DNA of 64,000 nucleotides from assembly GCA_030280995.1 (NCBI GenBank), contig JASXTE010000010.1:19485823-19549822 (forward strand), read 5' to 3'. Source of the DNA: Hemileia vastatrix. Taxonomy: Eukaryota > Basidiomycota > Pucciniomycetes > Pucciniales > Zaghouaniaceae. This document shows positions 34,406 through 46,862 of this stretch, piece by piece. The translations under genes and the position numbers were made by a program. The notes beneath the pieces were generated by a model. That model did not search any database. It saw only the letters and a list, made by a program, of their open reading frames with translations, and was not told where the DNA came from. Each line of letters starts with the position of its first letter. Position 1 is the stretch's first letter.

Positions 34406-37400
34406 ATGGTTGATTTGGAGCGCAATGAGGTACCGCCTATTGAAGAAAAAGTGTCGACAATAGTAACGTCTCAATCTATTCCCTATTGGAAAGCCAAAAG
34501 TGGTATCGCTCCTATCAAAGCAGAGTGCGTATTTAGAAAAAAAAAATTCCGTCTCTCTCCTTTATTTTTATTATTTTTATTTGATCTTTTTTTTCTTGTG
34601 TATACAATAAATTGCGTAAACATTTTTGATGATCCAACTTATTTTAAATCTATATGAATACTTTTTATCATGTTCTTCATCAAAAGGCTGTATTTTTTCT
34701 TTCATCTTACAACACTTCATTTTCAAATATTTCTAGCGCTAAACTTTTTTTTTTTTTTTTTTTTTTTTTTGGGGGGGGGTGGGTTTTTTGACAGATATGT
34801 GATCTGGAGCAAAACTCAATTGGCGGTAGATCATTCTCAAGATGATGATCAAGCAGAGCGTTCAACAAAACGTAAAGAGCAACCAGATAATCAAACTAAT
34901 GGAGGAGATCATTCAAACAATCAACCTCTAACCAAATGTAAAAAAGATCAAAACAATAAACGACAAGGTAATCGAAACAGATCAAAACGTGGAGGCGGAG
35001 GTGGTCAAATGAATCATGGACGAAGTTTTGTAAAAGTTCAAGATGAAGTCCAATTATGTTCTTTTTCCGCGATTGAAGCTGAGTGTGAACGAAATTCCAG
35101 AAGGGAATTAGAGCAGAATGACAATAACGATAATAATAATAATAATAATAATAATAAGTCATCAGATGGACAGAAGAAGCGAGCCGGGTGTAAGTTTAGT
35201 CATGAAATCAAGACATATTTGGATCAAAAACCCGAAGATATCAAATCTCATATGGGGGAAATGATTGCCAATTCGAACGTTGACCATCTCATGGATATCA
35301 GTTCCATCACATCTGTGCCATTATGTCCTCAATTTGACTCTGTAGGAGCATGTGCGTTGGGGTACCGTTGTCGTTTTCTCTCTACACATCTTGATCAAAA
35401 TTTACCAGAGGGCAGTGGGTTCCAAAATAGCAATTTCAAACTTCAAATCAACCACACCAAAGTAGAAGCATGTGAAGAACTAGCAAAAGAAAAGAAGCAC
35501 GGATACTGGAATCGTAATGAAGGTAATATTTTACCATTTGAAATTATCAAGCAATTGCGCAAAAGACTTTATCCACTTCCCAAGACTGTGTCATATCTCA
35601 AATCAATTGATTTGCCGCTTGATCAACGAGTCTTGGATGAATACGGGCGGGCTAAGAAAAAAAACAATAATACGCAAGATTCTTCTTCTTTTACAACACA
35701 TGATGAGACAGAATGCGATGAAGGATTGATTCAAGACATGAAAAAAGAGGTTGAAATCGATTTGTCACCTCTCAGAGGGTGTGAAAAAAAGCAACTAGAT
35801 TGGAAAGAAAAATTATATCTAGCTCCACTTACGACAGTTGGAAACCTACCTTTTCGAAGACTTTGTGTCTCCATGGGTGCTGATATTACTTGTGGTGAAA
35901 TGACTTTAGCACAAGATCTTTTGGGTGGGAGTTTGAATGAGTGGAGTTTAGTGAAGCGACATCATACCGAGAAAATGTTTGGAGTTCAAGTTGCAGGCAG
36001 TCGTCCGCAGCTGTTAGTAGCAGCAGCAGAAGTTCTGCGTGACCAACTTGACTTAGATTTTGTGGATGTGAACTGCGGGTGCCCAATTGATATTGTATTT
36101 AAAAAGGTTTGAACCTGCAATTTTTTTTTATTCACTCATCCATTTACTCAAACAGAGCGTCATTTATTTATCTAACAATCAGGAGACAAGAGTGTAAATT
36201 CTTTTGATAAGATAATAATTTTTTGTTTTTCATGTTCTTCTATTTAGGGAGCTGGATCGGCTCTGTTAGATCATGCGGCGAAATTGGGAAGATCATTGAT
36301 AGGGATGTCAAAAGTGCTAGGTGACCTACCTCTGAGTATTAAAGTCAGGACGGGAGTTTCAGATGGTCGGAACACTGCCCACAAATTGATGCCTAAACTT
36401 CAAACAGAATGGGGAGTCAGTGCTGTTACGGTAATGAAACCAATTTTTACTTTTATTAGTGTTATTGTTCTTATGATTTATATTATACTCTCCTAGTTTA
36501 GCTGCAAGCTGAAAACTGTTAAAAATTAAATTTGCATGATTTTTTATTGCGCATGTGTGTGTATATATGTGTGTGTGTGCCGGGGGGGGGGGGCACTATA
36601 TAGATACATGGAAGATCAAGACAGCAACGATACTCGAAGAGAGCTGATTGGGATTATATTGCTCATTGTGTGAAGGCAGTAAGAGAAGCTGTAGAAGATA
36701 ATCCAGGTTTAGTTATTTATTTACTTTATCTGCGTTAGTTCCTCTATGATTTTTAGGACTGATCTTGATCAACGATCAGACTTAAAACCGATTCCAGTTT
36801 TTGGGAATGGTGATTGCTATGATTACCGAGAATATTATGAATGCAAAGAAAAAAGTGGTGCAGACGGGATTATGTTGGCACGGGGAGCCCTAGTCAAGGT
36901 CAGTGATAATAACACCTGACAACAAGTCACAAGACTTGCGAATTATATACATATTTTTGGGAGCGTCAAAATTGTATAGATCACAACATGATTTTTTTTT
37001 CTTTTCTTAATTCACAGCCTTGGCTATTTACGGAAATTAAAGAGAAGAGAGATTGGGATATCAGCAGTCGAGAAAGATTGGAATACATAGGAAAGCTGGC
37101 TAAGTATGGGTTAGGTAGGGATTGAAACTTTATCAAAGTTTATGCAGGATGTGACATCAATAGATTGAAGTATGAATGATTTTTAGAACATTGGGGTACC
37201 GATACACAGGTGAGAGAGCATGTAAAAGGAAAGGGGAGGCAGAAAATAGTAAGAATGGATTGAAGCTAACATGGATAGTGTGGATGATTGTGACAGGGAA
37301 TTAACACGACGCGCAGATTTCTATGTGACGGATTAGGATTCCAACACCGATATGTGCCAGTGGGTCTTTTGGAAAGATTGCCAGCAAGAATCAATGAAAG

Positions 37401-37641
37401 GCCGTATCCATTCCGGGGGCGTGATGAGTTAGAAGTAAGTGAAAAGAGCTTTGATATGTGTGTATGTGAAGGCAGAAGAGTTGATGGAGTGGTGCAGACG
37501 TTACTGGCCAGTGACCAGTGTTCAGACTGGGTGAAGATCACGAACATGTTTCTGGGACCAGCGCCCGAGGACTGGGTGTACACGCCGAAGCACAAAAGCA
37601 GTGGATATGCGGACAGCGGGGGAGATGGAGAGAATGGCTAG
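34406..37641 (+). CDS. DUS3: tRNA-dihydrouridine(47) synthase 3, nine exons
   Basis: It reduces uridine 47 of tRNA to dihydrouridine with FMN and NAD(P)H. My model joins 34406-34524, 34795-36106, 36248-36430, 36604-36706, 36780-36898, 37018-37114, 37187-37209, 37297-37434 and 37498-37641, all GT-AG and in phase, giving about 745 residues (the family is usually 600-750). The N-terminal third has a basic, Asn-rich low-complexity segment (about 150-162) and CCCH-type finger remnants: CKFSHE near 172 and [19 protein letters not shown] near 217-236. The synthase domain starts near 374 ([20 protein letters not shown]) and has the DVNCGCP catalytic-Cys motif near 464-470, [27 protein letters not shown] and [11 protein letters not shown]. 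The last intron (37435-37497, 63 bp) has no stop and could be read through. It is transcribed in tandem with ATG13, whose ATG lies 250 bp downstream. Confidence 0.95.
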
Positions 37642-37891
37642 GGGGAGATTGCCGGACAGAGATTGAGAGAGATACAGAAACACAGACATGTAGATAGTTA
37701 GATGCCTTCCATCTGGATGGCCCCACCCTCCATCCATCCCTAGACCTCATCCCATCCACTCATCCTGGAACATGCCACTCAACGCACGTTGAGGTAATTC
37801 ATCCCATTTACGTATTGGGTCTCCAACGTCCCCTTTTGAGATATCTACATATATCCTTCCCTCCCCATCCACTTGCACTCAGCCTCTTCCC

Positions 37892-40735
37892 ATGCCTTCC
37901 CATCCTCATTCTGACTCGTCCATTGCTGGCGCTATTGTGGACGCTGTTCGCAACTTTCGCTCGGCTGCCTCCGTTAATGAGCCCCATAAATCTTCCTCTC
38001 AATCTACAAAACCTTCCTCTTCGTCTTCTTCTTCCTCTTCTGATCCTTACAAAAGAGTCGATCAGGTCGTTTATCACTTTTTTCGTAAGACTGCCCAGGT
38101 ATTGCTTAATTCTAGGTTGGTGGCTTCTCTCGATTATCCTAACCATTCTAAAACAAGGCGGGATAAGTGGGTGCGTCCTACACTACTGGTCATTGCCCCT
38201 TCTCTGGTTCACTTAACCTTGATTTAATTGTGTTTTTTTTTTTTTTTTTTTTTTTCTTTTTTTCTTTTTTTTTTTCTTCTGTTTTTTCTTTTTTTTTTTT
38301 CTCTCTCTCTCTCTCTCTCTCTTTATTTTACTATTTTGATTTCTTTCAGTTTAATCTCGATATTGACGATCCTGAATACTTTCGTGAAGAGCTTAAAACT
38401 TGGAAGTCAATATCCTCCCTTCTCCAGTTACCAAGCTCCTTTGCTTCTCCGTCTGCTTCTTCTGTCTCTGTTCCTCTTCCTCATTTCCTCTCACCTTCAT
38501 CATCTAGCTTCTTAAACGTACCTATTTTTGTCTTTGAAGTCATTCTTGACGTCAGTGACCTGCCCGATTCTCAATCCCTTGTCTTGAATAACTCTAGAGG
38601 CAAATCTGCACGCATCAATCCTCCTTCTTTACAGAGTGCTCATCAGCCTCATCCTAATCGAACAAATCTCATTTTAGAACGATGGATTTTGTCCATGGTA
38701 GCTTCTACCTCATCTTTAACGCCTTCTGCTTCAGATCTCCCGACAATCTATCGGCATTGTGTCGTCCACTTCCGTGCTCTTTACACATATGTTCGCACAT
38801 TACCTTCATGGTCTTTACAACGGCGTCTACGAAAGCATGGTGATTGGTTAAAGATTGGCTGTCGGCTTAGCATGTGCCATGACTTAAACCATCCGTACTC
38901 AGAAGGCCGGGAAATTGGCATTGATAAAGCCCTCATCGACTCAGACCCAGGGCCAGTCACAAGGACGTTTCATTTTTCACCCGTCAACACTCCTGTAGGG
39001 TCAGTATCTCATATCCGCTCCTCATGACTTTATATATCATTATCTCCTCCCTCCCCTTATCTCACCCCATTTCATGTCATTGCTTTTATGTGTTGGGGAG
39101 TTCTGTATTGATTATGTTGTACTATTTGTCTCAGACAACTTCAGACATCTGTCAGCTATCGGAGCAATGTGGATTTTCATTTGGAAGATGCAGAAACGGT
39201 CCTAAGCTCTCGCTTTTTGGACGAGGATGATTTTTTTAAGCCAACCCCTTCTATATCCGATCCCATCGCCAATGCTCGCATTGGTGTCTTTTCCGCTCCA
39301 AATCGGCAACATCTTTTGCATCAAACAAATCTTAATCACCATCTTTCTTATGGTAGTTTGTCCTCAAGACACACCCTTTCTGCAGAGAAATTACCAGTGG
39401 AAGCGGCCAAAAGCAATAGTGCACTGACTACCGCTATTCTGGCAGCAGCTGAGAATACTTCATTGTCTGCTACAAAACCAATCTCAGATGACAAATCCGG
39501 TGCTCCTACTGCGGTCAATCGTGGCCACAATGTAAGATTGTTTTTCTATTTTTGCAAACAACCCGTGACGATCATCAAGAAAACTTTAGTTTTCATTATC
39601 CAAATATATAAGAATTTATTCAAATCGTTCTTTGCCTGTCGTGTAGAGCTCGGCATTAACTGCAAAGCTGGTTGGCAAAAAAGCCTCTTTACCTCCTGTC
39701 CTTTCTGACACAATCTCTGGATCTTCTGCTCATCAATCAACTGGTAATGCAGTGCCACGCCCTACTTCTTATATCTTCCAACCTTCGACTTCTCAATTAT
39801 CTAGCTCTCCTCTTTCCGGTCCTTCTTCTTCAATTAAGATATCTCAGAATCGGAATAATTCACCTTGGTCACCGGCTTTTTCTTATCCCTCTTCAGACTC
39901 TTCTCCTAAACCTCTTCCTACTCATCCTCCTGCTCGAAGATACTCTTCCAGTCGCAATAGCAGATCTTATGGATCGAGTGCTACAAACAGCAGTTTAGGG
40001 GCTGAGGTGGGTCTGGGAGTCGGGAGTCTGCAAGGTGGTAGTATATCTCGGAAAGTAGTTGCGTCAGAGCATGAAAAGGGAGAAATAGCTGGATTCTTAG
40101 AACTTCTTGATTCTAAACCCCAACTTCAAATGAACAACCGCAAAACGGCAGATTCAAGCGATTCTGCAGGCACGGGAGTTCTCTCCAGAAGTCAGGCCGA
40201 TGATACCATGAAAAGATTGGCTGGAAGCGTTTATGGTGCCATTGGAAGTGGATTGATTGGCTCTTCTCCCAACTCACTGGGGACCAGTCAATTGGGTAGA
40301 TCGCCCTTATGGAGACATTCTACTAGTTTGGCTAATCGGCCTGCTTCCGCTTTAAATGGTCTCAGGGAAGAAGAAGAATCATCTTCGGCTATTTTTTCTA
40401 GTCCCCAAGATATAATCAGTAGCCATTTTCCTTCCTCTCCAGCTACATCAAATATGTCACAGTATCACCATAGATCAGGGTTGCCGTTGAGTAGCTCACC
40501 CGGTCGATACGTATCTAGAAGGAGAACAACGGGGAGCGGAGGTTCTCTTGCTGTAGCTACATCTGCCCACCCCGGTCCTGATACTGGGTTAGCAGGCTCA
40601 GGATCAGGATCAGGTTCTGTTGAGTCAGGGTTCGCCACTTATTTGGCACATGTTAGTAGCACGATAACTGCACCAGGCAGCTATCAGGAAGAACCTGTTG
40701 GAAGATTAGAGTTGAGTTCTGAAAATAGTAAGTAA
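37892..40735 (+). CDS. ATG13: Autophagy protein 13 (HORMA domain), at least four exons
   Basis: Atg13 is the regulatory subunit of the Atg1 kinase complex that starts autophagosome formation and is controlled by TOR phosphorylation. My model joins 37892-38170, 38350-38999, 39135-39531 and 39647-40735, in phase, giving about 804 residues. A Ser-rich N-terminus leads into the HORMA domain (RVDQVVYHFFRKTAQVLLNS, then KWFNLDIDDPEYFREEL, FEVILDVSDL, ERWILSM, VHFRALYTYVRTLPSWSLQR, FSPVNTPVG, SVSYRSNVDF). The rest is a long Ser/Pro-rich disordered tail, as usual for the family, where kinase and Atg17-type contacts reside. The last exon contains GTAAGT right before its stop (from 40728). A splice there to a CTAG at about 40828 would add only a few residues. 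Intron 1 holds long T-runs and a (CT)n run. GC is clearly higher than in the flanks. Confidence 0.93.
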
Positions 40736-41001
40736 CTACTCTAGGTGTGAATTGAACATTTCGAGTCTCATAAAAAATATATGAATGGTTTTATTATTTT
40801 GTGGCTCTTTGTGGTGCGATTGCCTAGTTACAGAGTTGAGTCAAAATAGTTAAATTTTTTCCTTTTTTTTCTTTTTTTTTGTTAAAGTGGTGTTGAATAA
40901 ACACACCAAGCTGAAACAAGCATTGGAGGAGTGGTAGTGGTAGTGAAAGATTCAGATCAAGTATTGAGTAGAATGATTGATCTTGATTTACACTTTTAAA
41001 C

Positions 41002-41034
<33 letters not shown>

Positions 41035-41725
41035 CGTATACGTTTGTTTGTATGTGTATATATAGTTTTCTAGTTTATATAATAGTCGCATAATTTCTTT
41101 TTGTTTCTTTCTTTTTCATTTTTGCTCTTTGGGCGCATGTGCAATGTAATTTTATTTAATTTTATGTTATATTATATCATATTATATTACATATGTTTAG
41201 CTTACATTGACTTTGTTACAACTTGATTTAACTTTGACTTTATGATTGGAAAGTGAAACATTGAATTAAATTGAATTGAGAGTTAATTGGGTTGGTATTG
41301 GTTTTTATTATTTTGTGGTGGTGTTAGTTGAGGATGAAGTTGGTTGTGATGATGATCAGGGGTATAGGAAAGAAGAAAGGGAGGGAGTCGGGAGGAAGGA
41401 AGGTAATAGGAGGAAAGGGGGGGAGGGGGGGGGGGGGGGGGGAGGAGGAAGTGAAACGACTGTTTTTAAAAAATAAGGGAGAGTGAGGGAGAGTTTTTTT
41501 TTTTGGTTTTTTTTTAATTTTTTTTTTTTGGTTTTTTTTGGTTTTTTTTTTCCAGGTTTTTTTTTATTTTTTTTTATTTTTTTAGATTGATTATTATTAT
41601 TATTATTATCATCATCATTTTTTTTTTTTTGGTTATCTATATATCTATGTATCTATGTATCTATATCTATATCTATATCTATATCAATATATATAAAAGA
41701 ACTAGTATATCTATATATTTATATC
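40736..41725. other. Spacer downstream of ATG13, simple repeats
   Basis: It contains (AT)n/(GT)n near 40997-41040, a G-run near 41420-41442, long T-runs (41494-41580), (ATT)n near 41590 and (ATCT)n near 41634-41690. The G-rich open frame at 41276-41476 is a composition effect. The ATG13 3' UTR and terminator should lie at its start. Confidence 0.6.
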
Positions 41726-41779
41726 TGTAGCACGGTGTCAGCCCGTAGAACTCCGTAAAGAACCATTGCATTGCTTACC
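41726..41779 (-). repeat. Truncated extra copy of the copia LTR end
   Basis: The segment TGTAGCACGGTGTCAGCC and the following ~20 bases repeat the outer end of the copia LTR at 41780, directly adjacent. It could come from an earlier insertion at the same spot or an LTR-end duplication. Confidence 0.75.
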
Positions 41780-41896
41780 TGTAGCACGGTGTCAGCCTGT
41801 AGAACTCCGGAAAGAACCGGAGAACAAGAGACGCCGCGACTACAGACTATATACATTCACACACATAACTAAGTACATAGTCCTAGTGACTTAACA
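41780..41896 (-). repeat. 3' LTR of the copia element
   Basis: On the minus strand it begins TGTTAAGTCACTAGG and ends GTGCTACA. The purine tract TAGGGGGGGGG precedes it (41897-41908). It is highly similar to 50697-50809. Confidence 0.85.
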
Positions 41897-42084
41897 TCCC
41901 CCCCCCCTACTTAGTTATGAAAAATACCACTGATATCCCACCCCCATTCACATATAACCAACTCCAAAAAACAGAAAAAAAGGAAAATCAAATCAAATCA
42001 AATCAAATAAAACAAAAAATGAAGTAAGGAAAAATAAAAAGAAAAGAAAATATAACTTCATCACCATATACAGACATCCTTCCT

Positions 42085-45000
42085 TCTAAGCATAGTCAGA
42101 GATGGGCCCAGTGATTTTGTGAGTATATCTGCATGCATTTGAGCAATGGGAACCCATTCCAAAGTTACTTTTTTCAGGAAGAGCTGTCCATTTAACATTA
42201 TAGAAACACCCTATTCACATGCCATGTCCTCTTGTTTCCCAGATTGTCTTTTGCATTGGCAATTACTCCTTTGTTATCATAGAAGATCTTGATTGGGGGA
42301 ATATCAGGAAATATGTCTTTAAGAAGATTTGAGATCCAAATGGTATCTTTCACCAGAAAAAAAAAAACAGGCACCTGATAGCAGGTGCCAAACCCTATCT
42401 TTGACTTGACTCAATTTCAGCTCAACTGTAATTCTTCTGGAAAGTCTGCACACTGAACAATGAGCACACTAGGTCATGCAACATCAAATCAAATTTACTC
42501 TTCAATCAAAACTGAATTTAGGGATAGGTACCTACTAGCAGGTGCCACTTGATTTTTTGCAGTGTTTCATACTGCCACCAAGTGCCAGATATTCAGCAGT
42601 GCATGATGAATCACTAACTGTCCATTGGCATCTTGAGGTCCACACAATAGGGCAAGAGTTGAGGAGAAAGAAATGGCCGCTTTGAGCTCTGGAGAATTCT
42701 TTGTTATTCCATGTGGAATCAGAAAAAGATAGGAGTTCAAGTGGAAAATCTCAGTCAGGATGAATGTGGACACATTGGTTGTCAGTGTGTTGAACATATC
42801 TGAGCAGGTGGTTTAGAGCAATCCAGTGAGTGGAAGTAGGTTTGGAGGAGAATTGTGCTAAAAAAATGACAGGGAAAGACAGATCTGGCCTAGTTGCCAC
42901 TGTCACATAACTGAGAGCACCTAGAATAGAGAGATATTTAGTTGTATCAATAGCTACCTCTTCATCCTTGGCTGTGGTAATTTCTAGATTAGTCAGTAGG
43001 GGGGAACTTTTCATCAATCAAGAAGGGTTATGAGTCCACAGAATCTTGTCAATGAGCTGAAAATTGTGCAGATCACAACATTCTGGAACTTCTTTGATAG
43101 CCACACCTACAATACCATCCACATTATCATTCAACTTTACCTTCAAACTACCATCCAAACCATCCTCCAATTTCTTTAACACCTCTTCGCTACTTCCAGT
43201 AACTATACCATCATCAACATGTATCCAAATCACACCTACATATCCCTTTTTTCTGACAACATATAAAATTTTATCATATTGACTTGCCTTATACCCCAGA
43301 GCATCCAATTTGCTGTCTATGTGAAGCCACCAGCATCTAGAAGCTTGTTTAGTGCCATACAGGGATTTCTTTAAATGTAAGGCATTTCCAACATCATGCG
43401 GCTGGTAACCTTCAGGGGGGGGGAACCCCAAATTGCTTCATCAATTGGGCTGTGAAGGTAAGCAGCAGTGACATCAAAGGATTTGAAAGGCCATTTGTGA
43501 TAAGCAGCTAAAGTGAGGAGAATGCATTGTGAAGCAAAGGTGTCAGTAAAATCAATACCATACTGTTGCAGGAAACCTTTGGCAACATATCATGCTTTGT
43601 AGGTTGGTGATTTGGAGGAAGGAATTTTTATTGGTGAAGAACCCATTTTGTGTTGGTTAGTTTGGCACCAGGAGGAAGTTTTTCTTCATACAACACATCC
43701 ATATCTTTCATGTTCTGCAGTTCCCTTTTGCATGCTTGATCCCAATTATGCTTGTCAGGTGAAAGCATAGCTTGCAAATGGGTTCTGGGGATGATGGATG
43801 ATTGGGACAAACCTTTCTCTATAGTGTCATGTACAGCTTTCTCTTGAGAAATGATGGTTGTTTCATCTTTAAAATCACCTAGCTTCATGGTGTTGAGAGT
43901 ATGATCAAGAGAATCTTTGGACAGTGGCAGTTGATAAGCAGCTTTGTGAGCAGGAAGCCAGTCACCAGGGAAGAAAGCCATAGCAGACTCAAAAAGAGAG
44001 TTTGATTCCAGATGCCAGAAAATCCAGCCTGCATTATTTAAAGAATAACCAACACACTTACAAACCAAAGCATGTTGGTCCAGCTTGCATCAAGTTTCTT
44101 TATGAATATGGACAAAAGCTGTTTCACCAAAAATCCTGAGGTTGGAGTAAGTTGGGTCACAGTTGTACATGAGTTTTAAGGGAGGTTTGTCACCAGTCTT
44201 GACATTTGGAAGTTCATTGTGAACATGGGCTGCCCATTTGTAAGCCAGGACCCAGAAGCATTCAGGTAGTTTTCTCGCTACTAGAACAGTTCTAGAAATG
44301 TCACCAACTGTCCTATTGAAACATTGAGCTGATCTATTTTGTTCATGGTGGTGAGGACATGTAACTTCATGAGTAGCTCCCATGTCAGCAAGGATTTGAG
44401 TCATCTGTTTGCTGTGAATTTCTCCTCCATCAGTTTTTAATGCTTGCAGTTTTCTACCAGTGAGATTTTCCAGCTTCTTATAAATGGTAACAAAGGCAGC
44501 TGTTGCTTCAGATTTGGAATTAAGCAGAAAAACCTCACCATAAAAAGTTGATCTTTCCCTGAACATAGCCACCCATCTTGCACCATGAATGGTGGGATCT
44601 GTAGGACAAAAAAGGTCTCAAACTATAAGGCTCATCATGGATTCAGGTCTTAATTCACGTGAAGCTGATGGCTTCCTGGTACTTTTGAAAATCAAGAAAT
44701 CTTCACAGTCAATCTTACCAGGAGGCATAGAAAGGGAGAGGACATTACCAATTCCAGTTTTGATGATGTCTCTGATAGTGTTTTCACTGTTATGGCTAAG
44801 TTTTCTATGCCAATCCATGAGGTAACCTTTTACAACTGGGGGTTGGTTAATATGATCATTCTTTTTGAAAGTACACAAGAAAGAGGGATGCAAGGAATAA
44901 TAGTAAGGGGAAACATCATTTGGATTGCAGTTACTAAACCTAATTACATCAAGGATCCAATGACTCCTTGTACTTTCCAAACACCTTGTCATAATCAAAT

Positions 45001-45512
45001 AATCTCTAAAATAAATCTTCTAGTTCTTGTCTTCAGGACATTAATCAAAACAAAAACCACAGTCTACCAAATAAAATAGAGAAATAAGAGTAGCTCTAAC
45101 ATCTGGACATTATAAACATTGGTAATCTTTACAACTTTATTTTCAGGTCCCCTATACCATTAATTAAGGAGGAAGGACAGTTAGTTACTAATTTAATTGG
45201 TATTTAGTTTTTAAGAGGTCTGAAATCGCTGAAAAGGCTCACATTGCCAGTGTCATGATGGGTAGCTCCAGAGTCCAAGATTGCCACATTCCCAGTAATT
45301 TCTTCAGGTGACCATTCCACACTAATTAGGTCAATCTGTGCAGCTTGTTTGTACAAGGCCTCTACATTATCCCCAAAGATAGTTACTTCATCTGCTTCAA
45401 TCTGAAAATCACTAGCTCTAATTGGTCTGCATTGTGGTTGCTTGTAGGGGATGTAAATTGGTTTGTCTTTGGTAGTTGGATCAGATGCATAGGTCATGGA
45501 ACGCTCTCTCAT
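42085..45512 (-). pseudogene. pol: Copia pol: protease, integrase, RT, RNase H (broken)
   Basis: From 45512 downward: protease (VAILDSGATHHDTGN); the GAG-pre-integrase zinc region (WHRKLSHNSENTI) whose second CXXC cysteine reads Phe (CEDF); integrase core (TDGGEIHS; the catalytic Glu position reads Gln in SAQCFNRT); RT (FDVTAAYLHSPIDEAI, LKKSLYGTKQASRCWW, and HVDD in place of the usual YVDD); the TKYLSILGALSYV linker; and RNase H (YDNKGVIANA). Several frameshifts and stops split it (near 45204, 44618, 43620, 43018 and 42751). RNase H is interrupted by a CACTA element at 42351-42564. Excising that element restores the frame across the junction. Confidence 0.9.
42351..42564. mobile_element. CACTA-type miniature element, second family, 214 bp
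   Basis: The ends are CACCAGAAAAAA and, inverted, CACTGCAAAAAA, with TTT duplications (42348-42350, 42565-42567). Removing the element plus one duplication restores the copia RNase H frame, which proves the boundaries. Just inside each end lies a palindrome of the form GGCACCTGCTAGCAGGTGCC, with one or two changes per copy. It has no ORF. It shares the palindrome-next-to-terminus layout, but not the sequence, with the CACTA family at 3867 and 52405. Confidence 0.9.
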
Positions 45513-45855
45513 GATGTAAAGCCTGGTAGCAAAAATGTTTTAGTTGAGATTGTAAGGGCAGTGAGAAAAAATTGTAGCGGTTGATTTGCATTCATGAGAC
45601 TGTCTTTAAGCACCAGGAGGTCTGTAAGAGTCAGTGTGACACTGTGCATGAGCAGCTGCATTAAAGAGATGTTCTGTTGATAAAGAAGAAGTAGGAGTTG
45701 CGGAAAAGGTTTCCATATCAGCTCTATTCTGTGATAAGGTTGGTATGAGCTGGCAGAAATCTTCAGATGTGACTGATTTTAAGTCAGGGTGATTATCCAG
45801 GGAAACACACAGATTGACATAAAGGTCCTTCAGGGATGAAAGTGTGGCAGTCTAA

Positions 45856-46862
45856 AGTTTAGTAGGACACTTAAGTTTATTATAATAAGGATGTTTGGGT
45901 GATTATTATTGAGATTGAAAAAGCCAATCTAATTTTAAATGGTTATATTTAAAAGAATGAGTATTAAAAGTGGTTAAAAGGGGTTAATTTTATGAGTCGA
46001 GATTTGAAAAATAATTAATGGTCAGAAAATGAAAGTATAGAATTGAAAGTGAATGTAAATTAAATTCAAGAGTCTCAAGAACCTTTGGGAATTTTTGTAG
46101 AATTTTTACTAATTTTCTACAATTTTTAATGATTTTATAAAGTATCTTTTTTTTTTTTTTTTCATAATTTACTTAATTTTGATGATTATTTACTAGGTAA
46201 ATAGGGCTACGCAGACCAAAAAAATTAGAATGGATCATAAAGGGGAAGTAGCTTTATCATCTGTAATTTTTCTAGATTTTTTTATAGTATTTTAAAGGTT
46301 CTAATTGAGTCCATAATTCTGTACAAGCTCTGGAATGCTCCAGACAAGCTCCATGTGAACTCCAGTGATCTCTGGACAAGCTCTGAAAAAGCTCCAGAGT
46401 GCTCTGGTTAGGGAAAGTAGGACACATGAAATAGTATGCATATAAAGTTTGTAGACTCAAAATCAGGCAGCATAGAATCAATCTAACAGAGAAGTTAATC
46501 ACCAACCATAACAATGCATATTATCAAAAATCTTTATTATTTACATAACAAATTATAATATTGTAATACCCTTATAAATATAGCACTTTTACATAACATT
46601 TTATCAATTTCACTCATCATCACATATAGTAACATATAGAGTACCATTTTAAGGGTCTCATCACCAGGGATCTAAATATAAAAACTAAATCATATAAGAA
46701 TAAAAGATTCATAAAAATATATCATTTAATCATTTATATAAATTTTCTGAATACAGCTTCACTGTTGTGTTTCTCCCCCTCATTATAAAGAACACTGATT
46801 CTACATCTCAATACCATTAATTAAAAATAGTTTATTGGTCATTTCATAACAACTAGAGATCA
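45856..46862. other. Insert of unknown type in copia gag, with dense CTCCAGA-type motifs
   Basis: Copia similarity stops at about 45855 and resumes at about 48240. The insert holds no ORF. At 46318-46412 it carries at least eight short motifs of the CTCCAGA/TCTGGAG type on both strands, spaced 8-15 bases apart, like subterminal transposase sites. I could not find terminal repeats. Confidence 0.5.

Noticed and set aside
37266..37759. Minus-strand frames over the DUS3 3' end
   Set aside because: They are antisense shadows of well-supported DUS3 exons 8-9 and the intergenic region.
41276..41476. 66-residue Gly/Glu-rich frame
   Set aside because: It runs through a G-homopolymer and simple repeats downstream of ATG13. 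No protein-like features.
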